A stretch of 64,000 nucleotides of DNA from Lacticaseibacillus thailandensis DSM 22698 = JCM 13996 (GCF_001312865.1 NZ_BBER01000001.1:372001-436000), one strand, 5' to 3'. Counted from the first letter of the stretch, positions 1 through 10,723 are shown. Made by a program: numbers and translations. The notes: generated by a model from the sequence alone, not told the origin.

Positions 1-105
1 CGCATTGCCACCAACCACGGCATGACGTTGTCGCAGATTCAGGCGTTGAACGGCATGGGTTCTAGTACCTCCGTCACGCCGGGTCAGGTGCTGAAAGTCA
101 AGTAG
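1..105 (+). CDS. LysM-domain protein, C-terminal end (partial)
   Basis: The first 34 codons of the window form the end of a reading frame closing at TAG 103-105. The residues (THGMTLSQIQALNGM-like spacing, a Val-Thr-Pro-Gly-Gln turn and a final Val-Lys) are those of a LysM peptidoglycan-binding repeat. In this family the repeat sits at the C-terminus of a membrane-anchored protein; the B. subtilis counterpart just upstream of cmk is YpbE, which supports the call. The rest of the gene lies outside the window. Confidence 0.8.
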   Translation, partial: RIATNHGMTLSQIQALNGMGSSTSVTPGQVLKVK

Positions 106-200
106 TCAAATCAATGAGTGGCGTTGCTGGGCTGTGGCCGTGTGCCCCGGCCCATTTCTATGGGTATTTTTTTTAACTTTAAAGGAGAATGTAAGTACAA

Positions 201-896
201 ATGCAGATTGCAATCGACGGTCCGGCAAGTGCCGGCAAGAGCACCATCGCGAAGTTAGTGGCGACCAAGCTAGGCTATATTTATTGTGACACGGGGGCGA
301 TGTACCGCACGGTTACGCTGATGGCTTTGCGTAACGGCATCGATGTCCACGATGCTGCAGCGATTACGGCGCGCTTACCGCAGTTACGGATCGACTTTAA
401 GCCAACTGCCACCGGTCAGCAGGTCTTGATGAATGGTGAGGACGTTTCGCTGGCCATTCGCCAAGAAGATGTGACTAATAACGCTAGCGCCGTGGCCGCA
501 ATTCCGGCAGTGCGGGCGGACCTGACACAACGCCAACGGGATATTGCCGCTGCGGGCAACATCGTCATGGATGGCCGGGATATCGGGACGACGGTGCTAC
601 CGCACGCAGAACTCAAAGTGTTCATGGTCGCGAGCGTGGCTGAACGGGCGCGTCGACGCTTTCTGGACAACCAGGCTAAGGGGATTGACGTGCCAGTGTC
701 AGTGCTTGAAGAAGAAATTGCGGCTCGGGATCACAAGGACTCAACCCGGGCAACGTCACCGTTGAAGCAGGCTGAGGATGCGGTACGTATCGACACGACC
801 CACATGTCGATTGACGCGGTGGTAGCCGAAATATTGCGCTTACATGATGAACGCTTGGGGCAAAAAGCCGGTGAACAGTCCGGGTCCCCAAAATAA
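201..896 (+). CDS. cmk: Cytidylate kinase
   Basis: 231 aa. It phosphorylates CMP/dCMP with ATP in the cytoplasm, recycling cytidine nucleotides from RNA and lipid turnover. The P-loop GPASAGKST is at residues 7-15; the CMP-binding DTGAMYR stretch (about 31-37), the DGRDIGT motif (about 124-130) and the lid with ARR..R residues follow in the family order. Length is normal (220-230 aa). The start is set by AAAGGAG 10-15 nt upstream of ATG 201. It sits directly before rpsA, the usual Bacillota arrangement. No indel is apparent. Confidence 0.97.
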   Translation: MQIAIDGPASAGKSTIAKLVATKLGYIYCDTGAMYRTVTLMALRNGIDVHDAAAITARLPQLRIDFKPTATGQQVLMNGEDVSLAIRQEDVTNNASAVAAIPAVRADLTQRQRDIAAAGNIVMDGRDIGTTVLPHAELKVFMVASVAERARRRFLDNQAKGIDVPVSVLEEEIAARDHKDSTRATSPLKQAEDAVRIDTTHMSIDAVVAEILRLHDERLGQKAGEQSGSPK

Positions 897-930
897 ATTA
901 CAATAATTAAAAAAAACTATCCCTGAAAAG

Positions 931-960
931 TTGGCAAAAGTGCTGCGTATCATGTATACT
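931..960 (+). promoter_or_regulatory. Candidate sigma-A promoter of rpsA
   Basis: TTGGCA at 931-936 and TATACT at 955-960 are separated by 18 bp, about 40 bp ahead of the rpsA start. It would allow rpsA to be transcribed independently of cmk. Inferred from consensus match only. Confidence 0.6.
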
Positions 961-999
961 GGCATTTGATGATAGTCGTTAAGGAGGATTTTTTTTGGC

Positions 1000-2282
1000 A
1001 TGAGTGAAAACAGCGTAAACCCAGAAACCATGGCGGACGCTCTGAACAGCGTTCAAACGGTCAATGTTGGTGATACCGTTAAGGGTGAAGTTCTGGCAAT
1101 TGAGGACAAGCAGTTAACGGTGGGCATCCAAGGTACCGGCGTGGAAGGGGTTGTGCCACTTAAAGAATTAAGTACCCAGCCAATCGAAGATATCCACGAT
1201 GTTGCCAAGGTCGGCGACGTGATGGATCTGGTTATTATTAGCAAGATTGGTAAGGATAAGGAAAACGGGCAGTTCCTGCTTTCCAAGCGCCGCCTCGAAT
1301 CGAAGAAGGTTTGGGACGAATTGAAGGCCAAGTCGGACGCCGGCGAGACCATTACTGCACCTGTCACCTCTGTAGTTAAGGGTGGCTTGGTTGTTAACGC
1401 AGGTGTGCGTGGCTTTGTACCAGCATCGATGGTTGCTGATCACTTTGTCGAAGACTCAAGCAGTACCAAGGTCAGGAACTGGAGTTCAAGATCATTGAGA
1501 TCGAACCACTGGACAACCGCTTGATCTTGTCGCACCGTGCCGTTTTGGAAGCGCAGAAGGCCGAAGCCCGCAAGGAAATCTTTGCGAAGATTCAGCCTGG
1601 TGATGTGCTTGACGGTAAGGTTGCACGTTTGACTAACTTTGGTGCCTTTGTTGACTTGGGCGGGGTCGATGGTCTGGTTCACGTTTCGCAGATTTCCTTT
1701 GACCACGTTGACAAGCCTAGTGATGTGCTGAAGGTCGGTCAGGACGTTAAGGTTAAGGTATTGAACCTGGATCCAGATCGCAATCGGATCAGCCTGTCCA
1801 TCAAGGCCACGTTGCCTGAACCATGGGATGGTATTGAAGAAAAGGCTCCAGTTGATTCTGTATTGACTGGTACTGTGCGTCGTCTGACTAACTTTGGTGC
1901 CTTCGTTGAAGTATTCCCTGGTGTTGAGGGTCTAGTTCACATTTCCCAGATTTCTCACGAACACATCGGTACTCCAGCTGACGTGCTAAAGGAAGGCCAA
2001 GAAGTGCAGGTCAAGGTACTTTCTGTTGACCCATCCGCACACCGTCTGGGCTTGTCCATCAAGGCCCTGACTGAAGCCCCAGAAGGTGCTCACGAAGAGG
2101 AGCGTGGTAACAACCGTCCTCGTCGTAACAACAACGGTGGCAACAACCGCGGTCGTCGTGGCGGTAATGGTGGTCGGACGAACATTCCGGCTGAATACCA
2201 GCAGGATGACTCTGGCTTCTCCCTGGGTGACATCTTAGGTGATGCTCTTAAGGATGCTGGTAAGGACAACGACAACAAGTAG
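1000..2282 (+). CDS. rpsA: 30S ribosomal protein S1 (reading frame broken by one missing base)
   Basis: S1 binds mRNA and helps its recruitment to the 30S subunit. Four S1 (OB-fold) repeats can be followed at about residues 20-90, 105-175, 190-260 and 275-345. They are followed by an Asn/Arg/Gly-rich basic tail and an acidic end, as in lactobacilli. AAGGAGG at 981-987 selects ATG 1000. The frame breaks at about 1456, where GAC-TTC-AAG is expected and GAC-TC-AAG is read; one base restored there gives an uninterrupted 427-aa protein. S1 is normally indispensable, so a sequencing error is far more likely than a real mutation. Confidence 0.93.
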
Positions 2283-2309
2283 TCTTAACTAGGTTATTAG
2301 TGATACGTA

Positions 2310-2339
2310 AACGTTGGGCCAACGGCTCAGCGTTTTTTT
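2310..2339 (+). terminator. Intrinsic terminator after rpsA, abutting the der ribosome-binding site
   Basis: An 11-bp stem (2310-2320 with 2324-2334, two G-U pairs) with a 3-nt loop runs into a T-tract at 2334-2339. Its end lies two bases before the AGGAGG of der, leaving no room for a promoter between them. Confidence 0.75.
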
Positions 2340-2353
2340 GATAGGAGGACAAC

Positions 2354-3661
2354 ATGAGTATTCCCACACTAGCAATTGTTGGGCGCCCCAACGTGGGTAA
2401 ATCAACGATTTTTAATCGCATCGTGGGTACCAGGCAGGCCATTGTTGAGGATACCCCTGGTGTCACGCGTGACCGGCTATACGGGCGCGCAACGTGGTTG
2501 ACCCGGGAGTTTGCCGTCATCGACACCGGTGGGATCGACATGGGCGATGAGCCGCTGGTGCAGCAGATTACCCAGCAGGCGGAGATTGCCATTGATGAAG
2601 CTGACGTTATTCTGTTCCTGGTGAACGTTGAGAACGGGGTTACGGACGCTGATGAGCGTGTGGCGCAGATTTTGTACCGTGCGGATAAACCGGTGGTGCT
2701 GGCCGTGAACAAAGTCGATAACGCCGAACGGCGCAATGACATCTTCGATTTCTACAGCTTGGGGTTTGGTGAGCCACTACCGCTGTCGGGAACCCACGGG
2801 TTGGGCCTGGGTGACGTTTTGGATGCCGTCATGAAAGCCTTCCCTGAGGATCAGGCAGAGGCTGAGGATGATAGTATCAAGTTTTCATTGATTGGGCGGC
2901 CGAACGTCGGCAAATCTTCCCTGGTCAACGCTATTTTGGGCGAAAACCGGGTGATTGTTTCCAATATTGAGGGAACCACGCGGGATGCCATTGACACCCA
3001 CTTTGAAGCGCTAGGTAATGAGTTTACGATGATTGACACTGCGGGTCTGCGTAAACGGGGCAAAGTGTACGAAAACACCGAAAAGTACGCCGTTTTGCGG
3101 GCTATGCGGGCCATCGACCGGTCGGACGTGGTCCTGATGGTGCTCAACGCCGAAGAGGGCATTCGCGAACAGGACAAGCGGGTCGCGGGATATGCCCACG
3201 AAGCTGGCCGCGGGATCGTCATCGTGGTGAACAAGTGGGACACACTGGACAAGGATCAGCACACCATGCAGGACTTTGAGAATCATGTGCGTGATCAGTT
3301 CCAGTACCTGGATTATGCGCCCATCGTGTTTGTGTCCGCCAAGACCAAGCAGCGGCTGGACCAACTGCCGCGCTTGATTATGCAGGTCGCAGAAAACCAG
3401 TCGCGGCGGATCCAAAGTAGTGTGCTGAACGATGTGCTCGATGAAGCCATTACGGTCACGCCGACCCCAACCATTAACGGGAAACGGCTGCGGATCTACT
3501 ACATGACTCAGGTGGCCATCAAGCCGCCAACATTTATCGTCTTTGTCAATGACGTGGACCTGCTTCATTTTTCCTATCAGCGGTTTATCATTAACCGGCT
3601 ACGGGAGACCTTCGATTTCGACGGGACGCCAATTCATTTAATTGCCCGGAGACGGCAATAA
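2354..3661 (+). CDS. der: GTPase Der (EngA), 50S ribosome assembly
   Basis: 435 aa, the standard length. Two tandem TrmE-Era-type GTPase domains are visible. G-domain 1 has GRPNVGKST (about 10-18), DTPGV and NKVD; G-domain 2 has GRPNVGKSS (about 181-189), DTAG and NKWD. A C-terminal KH-like domain follows. Der acts in late maturation of the large ribosomal subunit. ATAGGAGG precedes ATG 2354. Since a terminator immediately precedes it and no promoter is visible, der is probably expressed by read-through from rpsA (inference). No indels. Confidence 0.97.
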   Translation: MSIPTLAIVGRPNVGKSTIFNRIVGTRQAIVEDTPGVTRDRLYGRATWLTREFAVIDTGGIDMGDEPLVQQITQQAEIAIDEADVILFLVNVENGVTDADERVAQILYRADKPVVLAVNKVDNAERRNDIFDFYSLGFGEPLPLSGTHGLGLGDVLDAVMKAFPEDQAEAEDDSIKFSLIGRPNVGKSSLVNAILGENRVIVSNIEGTTRDAIDTHFEALGNEFTMIDTAGLRKRGKVYENTEKYAVLRAMRAIDRSDVVLMVLNAEEGIREQDKRVAGYAHEAGRGIVIVVNKWDTLDKDQHTMQDFENHVRDQFQYLDYAPIVFVSAKTKQRLDQLPRLIMQVAENQSRRIQSSVLNDVLDEAITVTPTPTINGKRLRIYYMTQVAIKPPTFIVFVNDVDLLHFSYQRFIINRLRETFDFDGTPIHLIARRRQ

Positions 3662-3755
3662 CACCGGGTTGACGGCGGTAGTCGCGATATTGTGAAAAAT
3701 TTTATGACCAGCGTGTTAAATATACTGATTTTTTTGGCTAAAAACACGAAAACGC

Positions 3756-3784
3756 TTGGCATAAAGCCTTTTCCATGCTATATT
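3756..3784 (+). promoter_or_regulatory. Strong extended -10 promoter of hup
   Basis: TTGGCA (3756-3761), a 17-bp spacer, TATATT (3779-3784), and a TG dinucleotide at 3776-3777 giving the extended -10 form. It lies about 110 bp before hup, in a 234-bp gap otherwise free of genes, and fits the high expression expected of a nucleoid protein. Confidence 0.7.
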
Positions 3785-3895
3785 TACGTGTGAAATAGTG
3801 TTGCTTAGGTGCTCATTATTTCCTCATTCTTAAACCACTAATATGGTGGATTTTGTGGTTAGAATAACTAACTGCATCACGGAGGTGAAATACAC

Positions 3896-4171
3896 ATGGC
3901 AAACAAAGCAGAACTTATCGACAGCGTTGCATCCGCAACTGGCTTGACTAAGAAGGACGCTACGGCCGCTGTTGACGCAGTGTTCGGTTCTATCCAGGAT
4001 AGTCTGGCTAAGGGCGAAAAGGTCCAGCTGATTGGTTTCGGTAACTTTGAGGTCCGCGCACGTGCTGCCCGCAAGGGTCGTAACCCGCAGACTGGCGCTG
4101 AAATCCAGATTCCTGCATCCAAGGTACCAGCATTTAAGCCTGGTAAGGCCTTGAAGGACGCCGTTAAGTAA
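3896..4171 (+). CDS. hup: HU-family DNA-binding protein
   Basis: 91 aa, the typical length. HU is the abundant histone-like protein that bends and compacts DNA. The N-terminal helices ([10 protein letters not shown]), the GFGNFEVR signature at about 46-53 and the Arg-rich DNA-binding arm ending in the RNPQTG motif are all present. CACGGAGGTG lies ahead of ATG 3896. It has its own promoter and terminator, so it is monocistronic. Codon use is strongly biased, as for highly expressed genes. Confidence 0.98.
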   Translation: MANKAELIDSVASATGLTKKDATAAVDAVFGSIQDSLAKGEKVQLIGFGNFEVRARAARKGRNPQTGAEIQIPASKVPAFKPGKALKDAVK

Positions 4172-4201
4172 TTAACGGAGATGCAATAGTACTTAGAACG
4201 G

Positions 4202-4236
4202 CTGAGCCCAAAGCGATTTGGACTCGGCTTTTCTTT
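4202..4236 (+). terminator. Intrinsic terminator of hup
   Basis: A stem of about 11 bp with one mismatch (4202-4212 with 4217-4227), a short loop and the T-rich tract CTTTTCTTTT. It follows the hup stop by about 30 bp. Confidence 0.75.
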
Positions 4237-4336
4237 TGGCGAGAGCCGTACCCCGCGGGTGGAAAGCAATTGCAGCACAGCACTGCTTCAACCCGTACCA
4301 CCAGGCTCAGATCAGTAACGAATGAGGAGGATAATA

Positions 4337-5617
4337 ATGAGTGATAGCTATTCAGCACAAATGTTAGACGCAATTGAGGGCGGCCAGTTGGATCGGGCGC
4401 ACCACTTGTTCAAGTTGGCACGGAAACACGATGACGACGAAACGCGCTTTAATCTAGCTGAGGAATTGTATGGTATCGGGTTTACACCTGAGGCCAAACA
4501 ACTGTACACGGACCTCCTCACAAAGTATCCCGATGAGGGTGACGTGTTGACCGCGTTGGCTGACATTGCGGTGGCTGACGGTGATAACGACGCGGCCTTA
4601 AACTACCTAGACCGGGTCAAGCCAGACAATCCCGCCTACGTACAGGCATTATTGGCCGTGGCCGATTTGTACCAAACGCAAGGCTTGTATGAAGTGAGTG
4701 CCCAAAAGTTGCACGAAGCCGCCCAGTTGGCGCCGGATGAACCGGTGATCACCTTTGCTCAGGGAGAGCTGAACCGAGCCTGGGGTCACACGCAAGATGC
4801 CGCCGCTGCTTACCTGCGTTTGCTCGACCAGGGCGAAGAGTTGATTGCTGGAGTGAACGTCCGCGGACGTTACGGGGAAGCGTTAGGCAACTTGGGTCGG
4901 TACGAGGACGCCGTGGCTGTATTTGACGACGTGGGGATCGACGCGTTAACGTTGGATGAGACGTTCCAACTCGGCGTGATGGACATTGAGTTGAAGGAAT
5001 ACAAAGACGCGGTGGATGCGCTCCAACGCGTTGTTGGCCAGGACGAGACGTATACTAGTGCGTACCTGCCCCTAGCTCAGGCCCAGCAGGCTGCGGGCAA
5101 CACCAGTGGTGCGTTACAAACCGTTCAGGCCGGGGTCGCCCAGGACGATACCAACGCCGATTTATACGCGCTGGGTGGCACCTTAGCCCTGGACTTGGAG
5201 GACACTGAGACCGGCGAACGGTACCTGCAAGCGGCCTTAAAGATCGACCCCAACAACCAGGCACACCGGTTGGATTGGAGTAACTTCTTGTTACATGAGG
5301 GTCGGCACGAAGAGAACGTTGAATTTCTCGGCGCCCTGGATGCGGACGGCAACAGTGATCCACAGCTCTACTGGAACCTGGCGCGTTCGCAGGAGCAATT
5401 GGAACGTTACGACGAGGCGCGGGCTAACTACCTGTTGGCGTTTAGTACCTTTCAGGATCGCCCCGCATTCCTGCGGGACATTGCCCAGTTCTTTCGGACA
5501 ACGGCGGCTGCGGCCGAAGAGCGGGCAGCCTTACAGCGGCTCGTGCAGCTGGAGCCCGACGATGTCGACGCACAGGAGCGGTTGGACGTTTTAAATGATT
5601 CGGATACGCAGGCTTAG
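4337..5617 (+). CDS. Tetratricopeptide-repeat protein (YpiA-like)
   Basis: 426 aa from ATG 4337, chosen because GAGGAGG at 4324-4330 is correctly spaced; an upstream in-frame start at 4322 overlaps that site. The protein consists of back-to-back TPR-like helical hairpins with repeated A-x-Y and L-A-Q patterns. It is strongly acidic, with no signal peptide or membrane segment. TPR scaffolds mediate protein-protein contacts. The B. subtilis homologue in a similar place is YpiA, of unproven role. Its position between hup and cca is conserved, but no partner can be inferred. Confidence 0.85.
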   Translation: MSDSYSAQMLDAIEGGQLDRAHHLFKLARKHDDDETRFNLAEELYGIGFTPEAKQLYTDLLTKYPDEGDVLTALADIAVADGDNDAALNYLDRVKPDNPAYVQALLAVADLYQTQGLYEVSAQKLHEAAQLAPDEPVITFAQGELNRAWGHTQDAAAAYLRLLDQGEELIAGVNVRGRYGEALGNLGRYEDAVAVFDDVGIDALTLDETFQLGVMDIELKEYKDAVDALQRVVGQDETYTSAYLPLAQAQQAAGNTSGALQTVQAGVAQDDTNADLYALGGTLALDLEDTETGERYLQAALKIDPNNQAHRLDWSNFLLHEGRHEENVEFLGALDADGNSDPQLYWNLARSQEQLERYDEARANYLLAFSTFQDRPAFLRDIAQFFRTTAAAAEERAALQRLVQLEPDDVDAQERLDVLNDSDTQA

Positions 5618-5682
5618 TTTGCGCGCAGTTACATTGCGCAAACGCAAAGATGAAATGAATGATTAACGGAGGTAGGTAACTC

Positions 5683-6881
5683 ATGCAGGTTGATTTAAGT
5701 AACCCACAATTTCAGGCGGCCATCCCAATTCTACAGCGTATTGAGGATGCGGGGTTTGAGGCTTACTTTGTGGGTGGCTGTGTGCGTGATGCCCTGTTAG
5801 GGTTACCGATTCATGACGTGGATATTGCGACTTCTGCCTATCCGGCTGAAGTCAAGGGGATTTTTCGGCGTACCGTCGACACGGGCATCCAGCACGGGAC
5901 CGTGACGGTGCTCGACCATGGCGCGGGCTATGAAGTCACCACTTTCCGAACGGAGTCGGGCTACCAGGATTTTCGGCGTCCGGACAGCGTGCAGTTTGTG
6001 CGGTCCCTCAAGGAGGACCAGTTACGGCGGGACTTTACCGTCAACGCGTTGGCTGCACGGCACGACGGCACCGTCATCGATAATTTTAACGGGTTGGCCG
6101 ATCTACATGACCACGTGTTGCGCGCCGTCGGCAACCCCGATGACCGCTTTGGTGAAGACGCCTTGCGCATGATGCGGGCGGTGCGGTTTGAAAGCCAGCT
6201 CGGGTTTACCTTGGAACCAGCCACGGCCCAGGGCATCAGTGACAACGCGCCGTTGCTACAGCACATTGCGGTGGAGCGCATTGCGACGGAATTTACGCGC
6301 TTGCTACTGGGAATTGACCGGCGCGCGGGTTTGCGCACCCTGATTGACTCCGGTCTGTACCAGTATTGCCCCCAGTTTGCGGCGGCGGGACCAGCGTTGG
6401 CCCAACTGGCGGCACTGCCCGCTAGTCAGTGGCCTAACGCCGCGGTCGCTTGGACGCTCTTGGTGGTCACCTTGGGTGTTGCGCCGCGCAAGTTTTTGCG
6501 GGCGTGGAAGCAGTCGAACGACCTGATTGAAGCGGTGCAAGCGGCAACATCCATGTGGCCAGCGCTAGGCGGCACGGTGCCCGATAACTGGACGTTGTAT
6601 GCTGCTGGTACGCGTGGTGTTACGGTCGCCCTAACGGCGTATGGGTGTGCCCACCCCGATCGTGACGTGACGGCCATTCGTGCTGCCTATGATGGACTTA
6701 GTATTCATCACAAAGATGAGTTGGCGTTGAGCGGCAGTGATTTGATTGCGGCGGGCATGCAGCCTGGCCGCGCGATGGGCCAAGCGTTACGGCGAGCGGA
6801 ACGAGCGTGGTGACCGGGACGGTAGCCAACACGCGTACGGCCTTGTTGGCCTACGTGCAGGCCGCGGACCAAGCAGATTAG
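5683..6881 (+). CDS. cca: CCA tRNA nucleotidyltransferase (3' end frameshifted)
   Basis: This class II CCA-adding enzyme adds or repairs the 3'-CCA of tRNAs. The GGCVRD motif (about 28-33), the catalytic DVD carboxylates (about 46-48), the RRDFTVNA motif and the ED..RMMR nucleotide-recognition region are present. CGGAGGTAG precedes ATG 5683. As read, the frame stops at 6813. Restoring one G at about 6808 continues it through a normal C-terminus to TAG 6879-6881, giving 399 aa, the family length. The missing base lies in a GG doublet, like many other errors here. Confidence 0.93.
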
Positions 6882-6899
6882 TGAGAGGGGTAAGTATTA

Positions 6900-8810
6900 G
6901 TGCAAACATTAACCGCCACCGATATTAGTAAGGCGTATGGCGACAAACAGTTACTACAAAACGTTAATTTTTTTGATCAATGAGGGTACCCGTATTGGCC
7001 TAATTGGGGTCAACGGTACGGGCAAAACTACCCTGTTGGCGGGCTTAGCCGGCACCGCACCATTTGATGCGGGGTCCGTCGACACCCCCAAGAATTACCG
7101 GATTGCCTATCTGGCCCAGCAGCCAGCACTGCCTCAAGGTGACACGATTATGGATGCAGTGTACGGCGGTGACGCCCCCGTCTTTGCGGCCATTCGTGAA
7201 TACGAGGCCGCGCTGGCGGCGTACGGTGATGCGCCGATGAGCGATGCGGTACAGGAACGCTACACCAAGCCATGGCCAAGATGGACCAGACTAATGGGTG
7301 GGATGCCGAGACCGAGATTAAGACGATCTTGACGCAATTACACCTGGATGATTTGAGTCAGAAAATCGGCACGCTCTCCGGTGGCCAGGCTAAGCGGGTC
7401 GGCCTCGCCCAGGTGTTGATCGAGCAGCCCGACCTCTTGATGCTGGATGAACCGACGAACCACCTCGACTTTGATTCCGTAGCCTGGCTGGAAAAGTATC
7501 TGGCGGCTTACAAGGGTGCGCTACTGGTCGTGACCCATGATCGGTACTTCCTGGACCGCGTCGCCAACCAGATTTGGGAACTCGACCGCGGGCACTTGCA
7601 GGCGTTTACTGGTAACTATCAAGATTATGTTGCCCAAAAGGCTGAGCAGAATGAACGCGAAGACGCCATGGCGCACAAGCAACAGCAACTCTATAAACAC
7701 GAGTTGGCCTGGATGCGCGAGGGCGCCCATGCCCGCACGACGAAACAAAATGCGCGGGTCAACCGCTTCAAGGACATGAGTAACGGTCAGCAGGAGCGGC
7801 CGACCGCTAAGGTTGATATTGACATCAGCTCCCAACGGCTGGGCAAAAAGGTGATCGAGATGTCCGGGGCCAACCTACGCTTAGGTGGGCACGTGATTCT
7901 GGACGACTTTAACTGGCTAGTGCAACCCGGTAAGCGCATCGGTATCACGGGCGCCAATGGAGCCGGTAAGTCCACGCTGTTGAACGTGCTTACCGGTCAA
8001 ATTCCGCTAGATAGCGGAACCTTGGATATTGGCGAGACCGTCAAGTTCAGTTATTACCGGCAGCAGATGCCACCAATGGACGGGAATGAACGGGTCATTA
8101 GTTACCTTCAGGCTGTCGGTGAAGGGGTGACCAACAATCGCGGTGAGCACCAGAGCGTGACGCAATTATTGGATGCCTTTCTGTTTCCGCGCGCCATGCA
8201 CGGTGAGCGGATCGACCGGTTGTCTGGTGGCGAACTCCGGCGGTTATACCTGTTACAAGTGTTGATGCAGCAACCCAACGTGCTGTTACTGGACGAACCA
8301 ACTAATGATTTGGATATTGCGACGCTGACCGTCCTGGAAGACTATCTCGATAGTTTTCCGGGTACGGTAATCACCGTGTCCCATGACCGGTACTTTCTGG
8401 ATAAAGTGGCGGAGCAGCTGTTCATCTTTGGCGGTGAGGGACACATCGAGCGTGCCGTGGGGCGGTTCACCGATTACCTGCGGCGGCAGCAGGAACAAGC
8501 AAATGCTGCCACCCCCGCCACGAAGAGCACGGACCAGCCGCGCAAGCGCGAGTCTACGACGACCAGTGCCCCAACGGCCAAGAAGAAGGTCAAGCTCACT
8601 TACGCGGAGCAAAAGGAGTACGAGGGCTTGATGCCACAAATTGATGCCCTAGACCAACAAATTAGTGATCTGCAGGCCGCTATGGCCGCAACGGATGGCT
8701 ATGACTACCAGACGTTGGCGGGTCAGCAACGACGGTTGGATGAATTGAACGCTCAGGAAGACCAGCTGATGGAACGGTATTTAGCACTCGATGAGTATGT
8801 AGACGATTAA
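6900..8810 (+). CDS. ABC-F ATPase, YfmR/Uup type (two compensating indels)
   Basis: 636 aa after correction. ABC-F proteins act on the ribosome rather than as transporters. Two nucleotide-binding domains are present: GVNGTGKTT, LSGGQAKR and LLMLDEPTNHLD in the first; GANGAGKST, LSGGELRR and LLLLDEPTNDLD in the second. They are joined by the ABC-F linker and followed by the C-terminal coiled coil typical of Uup/YfmR. The start is GTG 6900 after GAGAGGGG. A T7 run at 6968-6974 has one T too many, and one G is missing near 7265; the two cancel, so the 3' part is in the original frame. The coiled coil argues against an antibiotic-resistance ABC-F. Confidence 0.9.
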
Positions 8811-8819
8811 GAATAGCCC

Positions 8820-8865
8820 AAAAATGCAGGTCGCATCTGTCAGAACGGATGCGACCTGCATTTTT
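8820..8865. terminator. Bidirectional terminator between ABC-F gene and hlyIII
   Basis: Perfect 18-bp inverted repeat (8820-8837 with 8848-8865), 10-nt loop, A5 on one side and T5 on the other. It separates two convergent genes and can end both transcripts. Confidence 0.9.
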
Positions 8866-8884
8866 GATTGGGTGCGGTAAGTGG

Positions 8885-9540
8885 TTAAACGAACAGATAA
8901 ATGGACACGAACATGAGTGCGGAGCCCACCATGACAAAGACGTGCCACACCACGTGGATATAGGGGATGCTACGGCGGGTATAGATCAAGGCCCCTACCG
9001 TGTAGGCCACGCCACCAGCCACCAGCAACCAGAAGCCGATCACGCCGAGGTGTTCCCACAATGGTACCATCGCGATCAGGCACAACCAGCCGAGCAGCAC
9101 GTAGATAGCCACTTCAATTTTGTGTAGTCGCTTGCTGGCCGCCAGGCAGTCTAATAGGATGCCAGTCAGGCACAAGGCCCAAATGGTGATGAGCAAGCCC
9201 ACACCAAGTGGCCCCCCGATGGCTACCAGGCAGTAGGGTAAGTAGGACCCGGCAATCAGTACGTAAATGCTGGAGTGGTCTAGTGCCTGAAACACTTTGC
9301 GTGCCCGCGTAAAGTACAACGCGTGAAACAGCGTGGAGGACGTGTACAGCACGATGAGGCAATCCCAAAGCCGGCAAACGACCAGATACGGGTCCAATCA
9401 CCGGTTGGTACGGCCCGCACAAGCAGAAGGACCAGGGCGGTAATGGCCAACGCAATGCCAACACCGTGGGTAACGGCGCTCCACACTTCATTTTTGATTA
9501 AGTAGCGGCGAGACTTTAAACGGTTAGCGGTCATTTGCAT
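8885..9540 (-). CDS. Hemolysin III family membrane protein (one missing base)
   Basis: A PAQR/HlyIII integral membrane protein of 218 aa with seven predicted membrane spans. The conserved His residues occur in STLFHAL, ALDHSSIY and the C-terminal HVVWHVF, the zinc-site pattern of this superfamily. Its function in lactobacilli is not established. The frame breaks at about 9358-9359, where the minus strand reads GCCTC instead of GCCCTC; the correction joins the N-terminal 60 residues to the remainder. Convergent with the ABC-F gene. Confidence 0.88.
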
Positions 9541-9618
9541 TCATCTACCCCCAAGGTTAACTGGTTCCCATAACTACATCCTAGCGGGTTGCGACTTCAA
9601 AGTCAACTACAGCTAGTT

Positions 9619-9646
9619 TTGAAAACTATTTAATCTATGCTAGATT
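9619..9646 (+). promoter_or_regulatory. Candidate promoter of degV
   Basis: TTGAAA (9619-9624), a 16-bp spacer and TAGATT (9641-9646), preceded by TG at 9638-9639 (extended -10). A second -10-like TATACT lies at 9664-9669 without a convincing -35. Either could serve degV at 9714. Confidence 0.45.
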
Positions 9647-9713
9647 TTAGCCCCTGGTTTCGGTATACTGACATGGTACAAACTAAGCAAAGACCAGAAA
9701 GAGTGGCGTACAG

Positions 9714-10556
9714 ATGACCAATATCAAAATTGTGGCCGATTCTTCGGTGCAGATGACTCCCGAAGAAATCGCTCAGTATCAGGTAACCATTATCCCGCTG
9801 ACCGTGATGATCGACGGCACCGTTTATACTGATGGAGAAACCATTACGCGTGATGAGTTTGTGAACAAGATGTTCACGGCCAAGGACCTACCGCAGACCA
9901 GCCAGCCGGCGATTGGGTCGTTCGTGGAGAAGTACGAGCAGCTCACGGCGGATGGAAGCCAGGTCATTTCAATCCACTTGGCGGAGAGCCTGAGCGGGAC
10001 GGTGAACGCAGCGCGCCAGGCTGCCGAAATGGTGGATGGTGACGTGACGGTGATTGATTCCGGTCTGACCGACCGCGCAATGGCGTTTCAAGTCATTGAG
10101 GCGGCGAAACTGGCGGCCCAAGGTGCTGATGTGGATACCATTGTGGCCCGGTGCAAGACCGTTGAGGACCACACAACCTTACGGATGGGCGTCGTCAATT
10201 TGACCAACCTCGTTAAGGGTGGTCGTCTATCCCGGGCGGCGGGCATGATTACGTCGGTTTTGAACATCAAGATTGCGTTGACCATGGAACATGGTGAGCT
10301 GGGCATCCTGAAAAAGGGCCGGGGCATGAAGACCATTAAGCGGTTTGTGGACGACGTGGTGCAAACGATGAGTCAAAAACCGGGCATCAAGTCAATCGGG
10401 GTCTCGTACGTTGATGAGACGTCAGGGGCTGATGCTATTGCTGAACAAATTCGGGCGGCGGTGCCCGGGGTTGACGTCTTGGTACGCCGGACGGGCCCCA
10501 TTGTCGCTACCCACGCCGGCAAAGGCGCCTTTGCGATTATGTATTACGAAGATTAA
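9714..10556 (+). CDS. DegV family fatty-acid-binding protein (FakB type)
   Basis: 280 aa. DegV/FakB proteins hold a fatty acid in an internal tunnel and present its carboxylate to the kinase FakA. The family start KIVADSSVQM, the S-x-P..TSQPAIG loop (residues about 60-68) and the IHLAESLSGT segment (about 84-93) that binds the carboxylate are present. The stretch GGRLSRAAGMI near the middle is also diagnostic. A paralogue lies at 42566-43432. It is bounded by its own candidate promoter and a terminator, so it is probably monocistronic. No indels. Confidence 0.93.
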   Translation: MTNIKIVADSSVQMTPEEIAQYQVTIIPLTVMIDGTVYTDGETITRDEFVNKMFTAKDLPQTSQPAIGSFVEKYEQLTADGSQVISIHLAESLSGTVNAARQAAEMVDGDVTVIDSGLTDRAMAFQVIEAAKLAAQGADVDTIVARCKTVEDHTTLRMGVVNLTNLVKGGRLSRAAGMITSVLNIKIALTMEHGELGILKKGRGMKTIKRFVDDVVQTMSQKPGIKSIGVSYVDETSGADAIAEQIRAAVPGVDVLVRRTGPIVATHAGKGAFAIMYYED

Positions 10557-10578
10557 ATTGCGCAGCTAATGCGTGAAG

Positions 10579-10610
10579 AGGGTCGTTCCGTTGAGGAATG
10601 GCTTTTTTTT
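10579..10610 (+). terminator. Intrinsic terminator of degV
   Basis: A 9-bp stem with three wobble pairs, loop GTTGA, then eight T residues at about 10603-10610. Confidence 0.8.
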
Positions 10611-10723
10611 CGCGTGTTAAGACTGGGGACAAGAAAATTCTTAAACCAGCAGGTGACCACTGAGCCAGGGGCCATTTTGTGCTACCATAAATTATAATTA
10701 TTAGTAGCTGTTTTGAGGACAGT

